The position numbers were made by a program, and so were the translations under genes. Positions 9,104 to 16,378 of a stretch of 64,000 bases of DNA are shown here, piece by piece. The notes below the pieces were generated by a model. The model had not been told where the DNA came from, ran no database searches, and saw only the letters and a program-made list of their open reading frames with translations. How positions within the stretch are numbered: the first letter of the stretch is position 1; each line of letters begins with the position of its first letter. This stretch comes from Mycobacterium colombiense CECT 3035 (lineage in GTDB: Bacteria > Actinomycetota > Actinomycetes > Mycobacteriales > Mycobacteriaceae), in contig NZ_CP020821.1 in NCBI RefSeq assembly GCF_002105755.1, forward strand, positions 4,526,001 through 4,590,000. The letters run 5' to 3'.

Positions 9104-9787
9104 TCAGCCCTGCTGCACCACGTTCGAGCCGCCGGAGTTGCTGATCTTCGGCGCGCCGGAGTGGTAGGTGACCTTGTTGTCGAAGCCGGAGGCCTCGATG
9201 CTGTCGACGGCCTCGACGGTGATCGAATTCTGCACGCCGGACACTGACAGGCTGGTGCAATGCCCGGTGATCGTCACCGTGTTGGAAACCCCACTGACGC
9301 TGACGATGTTGTCGTTGCAGGTGATGGTCCGGTTCTCGTTGATGCCGGCGACGCTGAGCTCGGTGCCCGGCGGCGCGGCGGGTGAGGTCGACGGCGACGG
9401 TGACCTCCTGCGCGGGGTGGTGAGGCCGGGATTCGTCGAAATGCTCGGCGGGCTAGACGTTTTGGAGATGGTGGGCGGCGAGGCGATGATCGACTTCACG
9501 CCGGAGAGCTGGTGGGCGGCGAAGGCCGCGATGCCGCCCGCGAGGGCCAGTATGCCGATGACCACGATCGTGCCGAGGATCCACCAGGCGCGGTTGCCGG
9601 AGGGACGTTGCTGGGGCGGGCCACCGTAGGTCCACGGGGCCGACGGCGGGGGCTGGGGGCCCGCCGGGCCGGGCGGATAATTCTGGCCCGCTGGCTGGGA
9701 GCTGCCCTGTTCTGACGCCCGGGCCGTCTCGGCGAGCGGGCGCTCGAGTTCCCGGATCCGGTCTTCCGGGTCTTCGTTTGCTGCCAT
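9104..9787 (-). CDS. DUF3060-type membrane-anchored protein (Rv0314c-like)
   Basis: A 227-residue protein from the ATG at 9787. It has a charged N-terminus (EDPEDRIRELERPL), a Pro/Gly/Gln-rich cytoplasmic linker, one TM helix at about 70-92 (WWILGTIVVIGILALAGGIAAF), a Ser/Pro-rich stalk, and a C-terminal repeat-like beta domain (TITCNDNIVSVSGVSNTV, TITGHCTSLSVSGVQNSI) with two cysteines, as in the DUF3060 domain of mycobacterial envelope proteins. The open frame extends upstream to 10612, but that is antisense to the oxidoreductase gene. Role unknown. Confidence 0.8.
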   Translation of the reverse strand: MAANEDPEDRIRELERPLAETARASEQGSSQPAGQNYPPGPAGPQPPPSAPWTYGGPPQQRPSGNRAWWILGTIVVIGILALAGGIAAFAAHQLSGVKSIIASPPTISKTSSPPSISTNPGLTTPRRRSPSPSTSPAAPPGTELSVAGINENRTITCNDNIVSVSGVSNTVTITGHCTSLSVSGVQNSITVEAVDSIEASGFDNKVTYHSGAPKISNSGGSNVVQQG

Positions 9788-9844
9788 GCATTGAATATGC
9801 CATTTGCTTCTGCGTTTCCGGCCCGTTCGGTAGTTTTTACGATC

Positions 9845-10864
9845 GTGCCCGATTTGCCGAATCGCCAGGTCCTGTTGCGTCGCCGCCCGTCGGGGCTTGT
9901 CCAGCCGGACGACACGGAAATGGTCACCACGCCCGCGCCCGAACCCGCCGACGGCGAGGCGCTGTTGCGGACCACCTACGTCGGCATCGACGCTGCCGCC
10001 CGCACCTGGCTGGACGACCAGCCCAGCTACCTTCCGCCGGTGCAGTTGGGCGAGGTTATCCGCGCCGCCGGGATCGGCGAGGTGGTCGCGTCGCGGTGCG
10101 ACGCCTATGCCGTCGGCGACGTCGTCACCACGCTGACCGGCTTCCAGGAATACGCGCTCATCCGCGACGACCTGTTCAGCACGCCCATCCCGGGCGAGGA
10201 CGACCAGCTGGCCATCATGTCCGTGTACGGGCCGACCGGCGCCACCGCCTATTTCGGGATGACCGACATCGGCCGGCCGCAGCCCGGCGAAACGGTGGTG
10301 GTCTCGGCGGCGGCGGGTGCCACCGGATCGGTCGCCGGGCAGATCGCCAAGATCGCCGGCGCCCGCGTGGTGGGCATCGCGGGCGGCCCGGAGAAATGCC
10401 GGGCGGTGGTGGAGGACTTCGGGTTCGACGCGTGCATCGACTACAAGAACGAGGACGTCGCGGCGGCGCTGAAAAGGCATTGCCCGCAACGCGTCGACGT
10501 CTACTTCGACAACGTGGGCGGCCCCATCCTCAACGCCGTGCTTGGCCGGCTGGCCGCCCGCGCGCGCGTCGTCCTGTGCGGCGTCATCTCGAGCTACCTG
10601 ACCGGGGACCATCCCGGGCCGGCCAACTACGTGAACCTGCTGTCCAAGACCGCGCTGATGCAGGGCTTCAACGCGCTCGATCAGTGGGGGCGCTTCGACG
10701 AGGCCTTCGCCGCGCTACGCCAGTGGGAGGCCGAAGGCCGACTTCACCACCGGCAGACCATCTTTGAGGGCATCGAGTCCTGTGTCGATGCCCTCAACGG
10801 CCTGTTCACCGGCGTCAACGTCGGCAAGACCCTGGTCAGGCTCAGCGAACCCAGCCCCCGCTAG
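9845..10864 (+). CDS. NADP-dependent MDR oxidoreductase (zinc-independent, LTB4DH/PTGR type)
   Basis: About 339 residues from the GTG at 9845 (VPDLPNRQVLLRRRPSG). The N-terminus NRQVLLRRRPSGL resembles the NADP-dependent leukotriene/prostaglandin reductase and CurA family. Cofactor-binding motif AAAGATGSVAGQIAKIAG is at about 152-170, DYKNEDVAAALKRHCPQRVDVYFDNVGG follows, and no structural zinc cysteines are seen. These enzymes reduce activated double bonds or quinones with NADPH. An ATG at 9791 would add 18 non-family residues. Its stop overlaps the stop of the convergent SDR by four bases. Confidence 0.85.
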   Translation: MPDLPNRQVLLRRRPSGLVQPDDTEMVTTPAPEPADGEALLRTTYVGIDAAARTWLDDQPSYLPPVQLGEVIRAAGIGEVVASRCDAYAVGDVVTTLTGFQEYALIRDDLFSTPIPGEDDQLAIMSVYGPTGATAYFGMTDIGRPQPGETVVVSAAAGATGSVAGQIAKIAGARVVGIAGGPEKCRAVVEDFGFDACIDYKNEDVAAALKRHCPQRVDVYFDNVGGPILNAVLGRLAARARVVLCGVISSYLTGDHPGPANYVNLLSKTALMQGFNALDQWGRFDEAFAALRQWEAEGRLHHRQTIFEGIESCVDALNGLFTGVNVGKTLVRLSEPSPR

Positions 10865-11634
10865 CGGTAGCGGGTGGCGAGTTGGGGGCTTTGCGCGCCG
10901 AAGGCGGCGAGTTCTGCTTGGAAGACAGCGTCCAACAGGCTGGCGTCCTCGATGCCGGGGGCACAGACCGTTTCGCCCAACCGCAGGCCGTGCAGGCTGG
11001 CGGCGACGACGTCCTCGGCGCTCATCCGTGGCACCGCACTGAGGTCGATGTTCTGACGCTCGTGGAATTCGGTCGCCACCACCCCGGGGCACACCACCTG
11101 CACGACGACCCCTGTCCCTTCGAGCTCGGCGCTGAGCGTCTGCGACATCGCGACCAGGTAGGCCAATGTCCCGCCGTAGACGGCCCGCCGGGGCATCTGG
11201 GAATGCGGGGCGGGACCGCTGAACGCGATCATGCCCGCCATGTTGACGATCGCGCCCGCACCGCGCTCCAGCATCCCGGCGACCGCGGCGCGGGTGAGCA
11301 TCGTGGGGGCGAGGACCTTCACGTTCACCAGTTCCATGGCCTTGCGCGCCGGCAGCTCCGCCAACGGCATGTAGTGGGCGACCCCGGCGTTGTTCACCAG
11401 CATCGTCAGCGGTTCGGCGGCGCAGATCTCGGCGACCCGTGCCACGCCATCGTGGGTAGCAAGATCCGCGGCCAGCGTGCGGATTCTCACGTCAGGGTGG
11501 GCGTCGGCGAACGCCGCCAAGCGATCCTCGCGCCTGCCCACGATCACCAAGTCGTAGCCCTCGGCGGCGAGGCGTTGCGCATATGCCTGGCCGATTCCCG
11601 ATGTGGCCCCGGTGATGAGTGCGAGTTTGTCCAT
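10861..11634 (-). CDS. Short-chain dehydrogenase-like protein lacking the catalytic Lys
   Basis: A 257-residue Rossmann protein: cofactor motif GATSGIGQAYAQRLAAEG at 8-25, RRED at 34-37 (NADP-type basic residues), NNAGVAHY at about 87, NMAGMIAF at about 137. The active-site segment reads VYGGTLAYLVAMSQTLSAEL where the family has YxxxK, so the Lys position is Leu (codon TTG). It may be inactive as a classical SDR or act by another route. It lies 39 bases downstream of the MDR gene at 11674-12618 in one operon, controlled by the paired operators at 12639-12692. Confidence 0.8.
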   Translation of the reverse strand: MDKLALITGATSGIGQAYAQRLAAEGYDLVIVGRREDRLAAFADAHPDVRIRTLAADLATHDGVARVAEICAAEPLTMLVNNAGVAHYMPLAELPARKAMELVNVKVLAPTMLTRAAVAGMLERGAGAIVNMAGMIAFSGPAPHSQMPRRAVYGGTLAYLVAMSQTLSAELEGTGVVVQVVCPGVVATEFHERQNIDLSAVPRMSAEDVVAASLHGLRLGETVCAPGIEDASLLDAVFQAELAAFGAQSPQLATRYR

Positions 11635-11673
11635 GGTCGAGTTTCCTTGTCAGAGAGCGGTTGTGGCGGGGGG

Positions 11674-12618
11674 CTACGGGTGGGTGGGAATGAGGATGGT
11701 CTTGCCGTGCAGGTTGCCGCTGTCGGAGTCGGCGTGCACGGCCGCGGCCTGCTCCAACGGGCGGCGGTGGGCGACCTCGATGCGCAGTTGCCCGTCATCG
11801 ACGCGACTGACCAGCTCGGCGAGCTGGGCGGCGTCACTCCGGACGAAGACCCGCTGGCTGCGTACCCCCCGGTCCGGGTTCTGCGGCCCGAAAACCATGG
11901 TGCCGACGTGGAAACCGCCGTCGGCGACCACGCCGATCAGGGCTTCGGTTTGCTCGTCGGTGGTGCTGACCAGGTTGAGCACAACGTCGAACGGTGCACC
12001 CTCAACGTCGATCGGCGAAGACGTGTAGTCGATGTAGTCCACGATTCGATCCGCGCCCAAGGACCGCAGCCGCTCGGCATCGCGTTCCCTGGCCGTCGCG
12101 GTGACGACCGCTCCGGCCCGCTTGGCCAACTGAACCGCGTAGCCACCGACCGCACCGGCGGCGCCGTTGATCAGGATGGTCTGTCCGGCGGTTAAACCCG
12201 CGATCTCGAACAGCGCCTGCCACGCCGTCAGCGCGGCCTCCGGCAGCGCGGCCGCGTCGGCGAGGTCCACCGACCGTGGTGCGGGGGCCAGCGATTCGGC
12301 CGGCGCTATCGCGTACTGGGCGGCAGCGCCATCGGCATCCAGCGGCAAAAACGCCACCACGGCATCACCCACGTTCCAGTCCTGCACGCCCTCGCCGATT
12401 TCAGCGACGGTTCCGGCGACGTCCACACCGGGGATGTGCGGGAAGCCGATCTCGTACACCTGCGCCAGGTAACCGCCACGGATGCCGGCATCCACCGGGT
12501 TGAACGAGGTGGCGGCGACCTTTACCAGCACCTGGTGCGGGCCTGGCACGGGTCGGGGTGCCTCCTCGTACCGCAGAACGTCGCTACCGCCGTATTCGTG
12601 GTATCGCATGGCCTTCAT
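11674..12618 (-). CDS. NADPH:quinone oxidoreductase-like MDR protein
   Basis: A 314-residue medium-chain dehydrogenase starting MKAMRYHEYGGSDVLRYEEA. GroES-like N-domain, then the quinone-reductase pattern LINGAAGAVGGYAVQLAKRAGAVVTATA at about 152-178 and a C-terminal GNLHGKTILIP. No zinc ligands are evident, so a zinc-independent quinone or enone reductase is likely, perhaps for detoxification. It is the first gene of an operon with the SDR downstream. Two palindromic operators upstream, matching a site before the MarR gene at 14875, indicate MarR-type repression by an aromatic or electrophilic ligand. Confidence 0.85.
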   Translation of the reverse strand: MKAMRYHEYGGSDVLRYEEAPRPVPGPHQVLVKVAATSFNPVDAGIRGGYLAQVYEIGFPHIPGVDVAGTVAEIGEGVQDWNVGDAVVAFLPLDADGAAAQYAIAPAESLAPAPRSVDLADAAALPEAALTAWQALFEIAGLTAGQTILINGAAGAVGGYAVQLAKRAGAVVTATARERDAERLRSLGADRIVDYIDYTSSPIDVEGAPFDVVLNLVSTTDEQTEALIGVVADGGFHVGTMVFGPQNPDRGVRSQRVFVRSDAAQLAELVSRVDDGQLRIEVAHRRPLEQAAAVHADSDSGNLHGKTILIPTHP

Positions 12619-12638
12619 AGTGTCCCTCCTCGGTCATT

Positions 12639-12692
12639 TGCTTCAATCTCGAAGCAGTTACACCGGCTGCAACCCGCTTCGACCTCGAAGCA
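12639..12692. promoter_or_regulatory. Tandem operators upstream of the quinone oxidoreductase operon
   Basis: Two palindromes with arms GCTTC and GAAGC separated by six bases lie at 12639-12656 (TGCTTCAATCTCGAAGCA) and 12675-12692 (CGCTTCGACCTCGAAGCA), centres 36 bases apart, just ahead of the start at 12618. A near copy (16 of 18 bases like the second) sits at 14844-14861 before the MarR gene. They are most likely binding sites for that MarR protein. Confidence 0.65.
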
Positions 12693-12758
12693 ATTCCCTG
12701 GCGCCCTGTGATGGTCGTCATACCGCTGAACGGTGGAGGGTCGCCGGCGTCAACGCCT

Positions 12759-13142
12759 TCAGGGGATGAGCAGCAGCGCGGTGGTGATGAGCATGACGGC
12801 GGCGGTGCCGCCGTGAATTCCCCAAGCAACCGACTTGGAGCCGCCGTTGCGCAGCACGATGGCCGCATCGGCGAGCGGAATGATGGTGGCGGCCAACATC
12901 ACCCAGCCAACGAGGTGGGTCGCCCCCGAGGCCATCAGGATGATGACGAACAGTCCCGTGGCGATGTCGCGCACGCCCTTGACGCTCAGGTAGGCGCCCG
13001 AGCGCGGCTCGTTCAAAGTCGCCGGCACACCGTAGCCGGCGGCGGCGACGCGCGGCGCGACGAGGAAGCGTGCGCCGATGAAGATGATGGCCGCGGCGAG
13101 CAGTCCGGCGAGGACGTAGCCGACGGTGGTGGTGATCGTCAT
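12759..13142 (-). CDS. DUF4267-like four-helix membrane protein
   Basis: A 127-residue membrane protein from the ATG at 13142 (MTITTTVGYVLAGLLAAAII). It has about four TM helices and the sequence RFLVAPRVAAAGYGVP...AYLSVKGVRDIATGLFVIIL, the pattern of DUF4267 proteins that often sit in small oxidoreductase operons. The longer frame to 13196 adds a non-hydrophobic extension and lacks support. It is the last gene of an operon with the NIPSNAP and DUF1772 genes (gaps of 22 and 48 bases), probably under the TetR at 14117. Confidence 0.75.
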   Translation of the reverse strand: MTITTTVGYVLAGLLAAAIIFIGARFLVAPRVAAAGYGVPATLNEPRSGAYLSVKGVRDIATGLFVIILMASGATHLVGWVMLAATIIPLADAAIVLRNGGSKSVAWGIHGGTAAVMLITTALLLIP

Positions 13143-13164
13143 GTCGAGCGCTCCCTGGGTGTCG

Positions 13165-13491
13165 CTAACGAATGGGTGAAAACGGTGTCGGGTCAAGGAG
13201 TATCGATTCCACGTCGATGATGTCGTCGACGTCGAAGCCGGCCATGTCGGCGCCGAATTCCGCGCTGGCCATCACCCGGCGCGTCAGTTGTTCCGGGTCG
13301 GCATCTGCTGGATAGTCGACCAGCGCGACGAGTCGAGTGGCGGTGGCGCCCCCGTCCTGCTCGGTCCACACACCGTGGGTGGTGACTCCGAACGCCGGGA
13401 AGGTGTCCAGGTGACGGGCCCAGTGAACCGTCGCATACCGCCGCAGAGCTTCCGGTGATCGCAGGGTGTAGATCCTGAGCTGGAACATCAA
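13165..13491 (-). CDS. NIPSNAP-family protein
   Basis: A 108-residue ferredoxin-like-fold protein starting MMFQLRIYTLRSPEALRRYA. The pattern QLRIYTL...HLDTFPAFGVTTHGVWTEQDGGATATRLVALVDYPADADP is typical of the NIPSNAP/dimeric alpha-beta barrel family. Biochemical role is unknown; bacterial members occur with aromatic or dehalogenation oxidoreductases. It lies between the DUF1772 and DUF4267 genes in one operon. Confidence 0.8.
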   Translation of the reverse strand: MMFQLRIYTLRSPEALRRYATVHWARHLDTFPAFGVTTHGVWTEQDGGATATRLVALVDYPADADPEQLTRRVMASAEFGADMAGFDVDDIIDVESILLDPTPFSPIR

Positions 13492-13539
13492 AGTCCCTTT
13501 CCTCGAGTCGAATTCGGCTGGGAAATCGGTGTGGCTGCG

Positions 13540-14016
13540 TCAGATCGTCAACACCACGCACAGGGCGACCACAGCCAGACCTTGCAGTGCGGCGCGGGCG
13601 CCGATGACTGAGTCCCACTTCGCCTGCAGCGCAAGCCCATTCGGGAGCGTCTGACCCGCATCGGCGGCCGCTGTGAGTTGCCTGTTGATGGGTGCGCTTA
13701 TCCGGGTGTAGAGCACGAGCCAGATCACCAGCAGGACCAGCGCGGTGCCCGCCGCGATCGCCTGCGCCCAGTGCCCGGTGAGCGCGGCCAGTGCCGCGCT
13801 CACCGCGGTGGCCACGACCCCGAGCACCCCAGGCACCGGCATGCGCCGGTCTCCGTATCGGTGCACGCGTCCCATGACCGCGACCAGGGCATCGTTGTCC
13901 ACCGATGCCAGCGCCGGCCGCATGGCGATCGCGCAGAAAACGTCGGTGCCGTAAACCACCGCGGTGCCCAGCACCGCGACCAATGCGGCGGCGCGGGTGA
14001 TGAGGTCCAAAAGCAT
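13540..14016 (-). CDS. DUF1772-family membrane protein
   Basis: A 158-residue membrane protein from the ATG at 14016 (MLLDLITRAAALVAVLGTAV). About four TM helices with the family features MRPALASVDNDALVAVMGRVHRYGDRRMP and WLVLYTRISAPINRQL. DUF1772 (anthrone oxygenase-like) members occur in aromatic polyketide and redox clusters, but no reaction is proven for most. It is the first gene of the operon read away from the TetR gene, 100 bases from it, with two operators in the gap. The longer frame to 14382 is antisense to the TetR gene. Confidence 0.8.
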   Translation of the reverse strand: MLLDLITRAAALVAVLGTAVVYGTDVFCAIAMRPALASVDNDALVAVMGRVHRYGDRRMPVPGVLGVVATAVSAALAALTGHWAQAIAAGTALVLLVIWLVLYTRISAPINRQLTAAADAGQTLPNGLALQAKWDSVIGARAALQGLAVVALCVVLTI

Positions 14017-14041
14017 GTCGTAACTCCCCTCGTTCGCAGGT

Positions 14042-14089
14042 GTTAGCAACGCTAACCCCAGAGCGGGTAAGGCGTCAATAGCAACGCTA
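14042..14089. promoter_or_regulatory. Tandem TetR operators in divergent promoter
   Basis: Two copies of a palindrome with core TAGCAACGCTA lie at 14042-14056 (GTTAGC aac GCTAAC, perfect) and 14079-14089, about 35 bases apart, in the 100-base gap between the DUF1772 operon and the TetR gene at 14117. They are the expected operators for that TetR protein, controlling both directions. Confidence 0.65.
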
Positions 14090-14116
14090 GTTTTTCTAGC
14101 CGTGATAAGTTGGGGT

Positions 14117-14707
14117 ATGTCCATTGAGGACCGCCGCGAACGCGATCGGGCCGCCCGCCGACGGCTGATCATCGGGACTGCCCGCCGGCTGGCCGAAGCC
14201 GAAGGCTGGGATGCCGTCACCACCCGCCGGCTGTCCACCGAAATCGAGTACAGCCAGCCGGTCTTGTACAAGCACTTCACCGGCATGGAACACATCGCGG
14301 ACGCGGTAGCCCTCGACGGGTTCGCCGAACTCGCCGAGGCGATCCGGGCCGCCCACTCCGACACCGGCGCCGCCGGTGACACCCTGACCCGGATCGGCCG
14401 CGCCTACCTGGACTTTGCCCGCGACAACCCCGCGGTCTACGACGCGATGTTCACCCGCGCGACCAGTTTGCAATTCGCGGCCCAGGACACGCCTGCTCAG
14501 CTCTCGGCGGCCTTCGCCGCATTGCAACACGGGGTCGGCATGGTCGCCGGCGGACACGATGCCGACACGCTCACCGAGGTGTTCTGGGCCGCGCTGCACG
14601 GGCTGGTCACCCTCGGCCGTACCGGCCGGCTGCGTCCCTCGCACGAGTCGGACCGTCTCCGGCTGCTCGTCGACGAGTTCACCACCACACGGCGGACGAG
14701 CCGCTAG
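14117..14707 (+). CDS. TetR-family transcriptional regulator
   Basis: A 196-residue regulator from the ATG at 14117 (MSIEDRRERDRAARRRLIIG). HTH domain at about 15-60 (RRLAEAEGWDAVTTRRLSTE, SQPVLYKHFTGMEHI), then a C-terminal WHG-type/TetR_C domain (FWAALHGLVTLGRTGRLRPS). It is divergent from the DUF1772-NIPSNAP-DUF4267 operon, with two identical-core palindromes between, so repression of that operon and itself is the likely role. An in-frame ATG at 14102 is too close to the operators to be preferred. Confidence 0.88.
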   Translation: MSIEDRRERDRAARRRLIIGTARRLAEAEGWDAVTTRRLSTEIEYSQPVLYKHFTGMEHIADAVALDGFAELAEAIRAAHSDTGAAGDTLTRIGRAYLDFARDNPAVYDAMFTRATSLQFAAQDTPAQLSAAFAALQHGVGMVAGGHDADTLTEVFWAALHGLVTLGRTGRLRPSHESDRLRLLVDEFTTTRRTSR

Positions 14708-14843
14708 CCCGCCTCATTCTTTCGAGGTCTCGAGGCGGAAGCGCCGCTCCCATGAGAGCATTGCGTCGACGAATGACGAAGTCTCGCACGTCGTTTCGAC
14801 CACGCGGGATCATCCGCCCGGCGCCGTTGCGGCCGCCGGGAAT

Positions 14844-14861
14844 CGCTGCGACGTCGAAGCA
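14844..14861. promoter_or_regulatory. MarR autoregulatory operator
   Basis: CGCTGCGACGTCGAAGCA ends 13 bases before the MarR start codon and matches the operator at 12675-12692 in 16 of 18 positions. It suggests that the MarR protein represses itself and the oxidoreductase operon 2.2 kb away. Confidence 0.6.
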
Positions 14862-14874
14862 TTAGGATGGCCGC

Positions 14875-15384
14875 ATGGCCGACGGCCTCAAGCCCGCGCA
14901 AATGCGCACGTACTTCGCCCTGACCGAGGCGGCCAGCTTGCTGCAGTACGCCGTGCGAGAGCAGTTGCAGGCCGAGGGTGCCCTCAGCTATGTCCAGTTC
15001 GAGGTCTTGGCCAAACTGGTCGACGCCGGCCGGCCGCTGACGATGACCGAACTGGCCGACGGTGTGGTCTACAGCCGCAGCGGCCTTACCCATCAGGCCG
15101 GGCTTTTGGAGAATGCAGGCCTGATCAGCCGCCAAATCAGCACTCATGACAAGCGCGCCACGGTGGTCGAGATCACCAAGGCGGGCCGAGCCCGTGTCGA
15201 CAAAGTCCTCCCCGGTCACATCCAGATCGTGCGCGACCTGTTGTACGGGTCGCTTTCCGACCAGGACGTGATCACCCTCGGCGACCTCATGGCCCGTATC
15301 CGTGACCACATGCGTGACCGGCCACCCCGGTCGGCCGCGCCGCGTAACCGTCGCAAAGCTGCGATCAGAACAGCGCGCCCATGA
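14875..15384 (+). CDS. MarR-family transcriptional regulator
   Basis: A 169-residue winged-helix regulator starting MADGLKPAQMRTYFALTEAA. The core is LSYVQFEVLAKLVDAGRPLTMTELADGVVYSRSGLTHQAGLLENAGLISRQISTHDKRATVVEITKAGRA (about 39-108), with the recognition helix (SRSGLTHQAGLLE) and the DxR wing (HDKRA). MarR dimers usually release DNA on binding phenolic compounds or oxidants. Its own promoter has an operator-like palindrome that recurs twice before the quinone oxidoreductase gene at 12618, which defines a small regulon. Confidence 0.9.
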   Translation: MADGLKPAQMRTYFALTEAASLLQYAVREQLQAEGALSYVQFEVLAKLVDAGRPLTMTELADGVVYSRSGLTHQAGLLENAGLISRQISTHDKRATVVEITKAGRARVDKVLPGHIQIVRDLLYGSLSDQDVITLGDLMARIRDHMRDRPPRSAAPRNRRKAAIRTARP

Positions 15385-15448
15385 TGGCCGGCTCACACTC
15401 ATAACCGTTGTGCGGGCCACTCTTTCGACGCGGCCCGTTGCCCGCGCT

Positions 15449-16072
15449 CTACGCCTCGCCGAGAACCCGGTGCAGCGCCTTGCGCGCATCGGTCAGCGCC
15501 TCGAGCACCTTGGTCCGGGTCTCGGCGAGCTGCTGCTTCTGCTCGTCGGTGCCCGTCCATGCGATGGTGCGGGCCAACCCGGCGATCTCGAAGAACTCCT
15601 TGCGGATCTTGAGAACGTCACCGAACTTCGCCGCCCGGCCCAGGAACGCGTGCGCGGTCTCGCTACTGATTCCGCGCCAGGCCAACAGGTTTCGGCCGAG
15701 CTCGGTTAGCGTCGCCACGCCGCCGTCGACGGTGACCACACCGCGGCCGGCGAGAATGCCGATCGCCAGCTCGGCCACGTCCTGCGGCGGGGTGAACGCG
15801 CCGCCGGTCGCGTCGGACACCCGCTGCACCACCTGAGCGGCGTCCGCCGGCCCGTCCAACAGCAATGCCGCGGTGACGAATGCCGCGCGCTTGAGCCCGT
15901 GACGACCCTTCTTGCCGAAGGGTGCGAAGCCGGGACCGCCCGCACCCGGGTCACCGAAGCCCGGGCCGCCAAAGCCCGGACCGCCGAAACCGGGTGCACC
16001 GAAGCCGGGGCCGCCAAAGCCGGGACCACCGAAACCCGGTCCACCGAAACCACCGAAGAATCCATGAGACAT
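15449..16072 (-). CDS. PadR-like regulator with N-terminal Gly-Phe-Pro repeats
   Basis: A 207-residue protein from the ATG at 16072. Residues 5-50 repeat GGPGF about seven times. A winged-helix domain follows: LKRAAFVTAALLLDGPADAA, then GGAFTPPQDVAELAIGILAGRGVVTVDGGVATLTELGRNLLAWRG, the PadR pattern. The C-terminus is helical (EQKQQLAETRTKVLEALTDA), as in PadR dimerisation arms. The GF-rich repeat is unusual for this family. Palindromic sites just upstream (16091-16146) suggest autoregulation. Target genes and ligand are unknown. Confidence 0.75.
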   Translation of the reverse strand: MSHGFFGGFGGPGFGGPGFGGPGFGAPGFGGPGFGGPGFGDPGAGGPGFAPFGKKGRHGLKRAAFVTAALLLDGPADAAQVVQRVSDATGGAFTPPQDVAELAIGILAGRGVVTVDGGVATLTELGRNLLAWRGISSETAHAFLGRAAKFGDVLKIRKEFFEIAGLARTIAWTGTDEQKQQLAETRTKVLEALTDARKALHRVLGEA

Positions 16073-16090
16073 GGTTGTTTTCCTTTCTCG

Positions 16091-16146
16091 AACCATCAAC
16101 CTCCTTGATACCAGCGCGGCGGAGGATGTCAACGTGGTTGATGGTT
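16091..16146. promoter_or_regulatory. Paired operators upstream of the PadR-like gene
   Basis: AACCATCAAC at 16091-16100 and its exact complement-reverse GTTGATGGTT at 16137-16146 form a 10-bp inverted repeat. Each half also sits in a local palindrome: ATCAA-cctcc-TTGAT at 16095-16109 and TCAAC-gtg-GTTGA at 16129-16141. This is the expected picture for two dimer sites of an autoregulator. The 10-base arms are perfect. Confidence 0.55.
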
Positions 16147-16378
16147 AGCGCTGGAAATCCCAGGAAATCGTGGCCGCGGCTGCTATCGTCGCTTGCTTAT
16201 GCCAGCGGAATGGCGGCGATGGAGCGGTGCGCGGGTCGCGACCGGGAACGCCGCGCGCGGGGCGCGACCGCGGGATGCGGGCCACCCCACCGCGTGGTTT
16301 CATAACACCGTTTGCGAGAGTTGCCTGGGGAGATCTCGCCGAGCTTGACGAGCCGGCTTTGAACGATTGGTGGTTTAG

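Noticed and set aside
9788..10612. Upstream extension of the DUF3060 gene frame
   Set aside because: It is antisense to the MDR oxidoreductase and adds no recognisable domain; the ATG at 9787 begins the family-like sequence.
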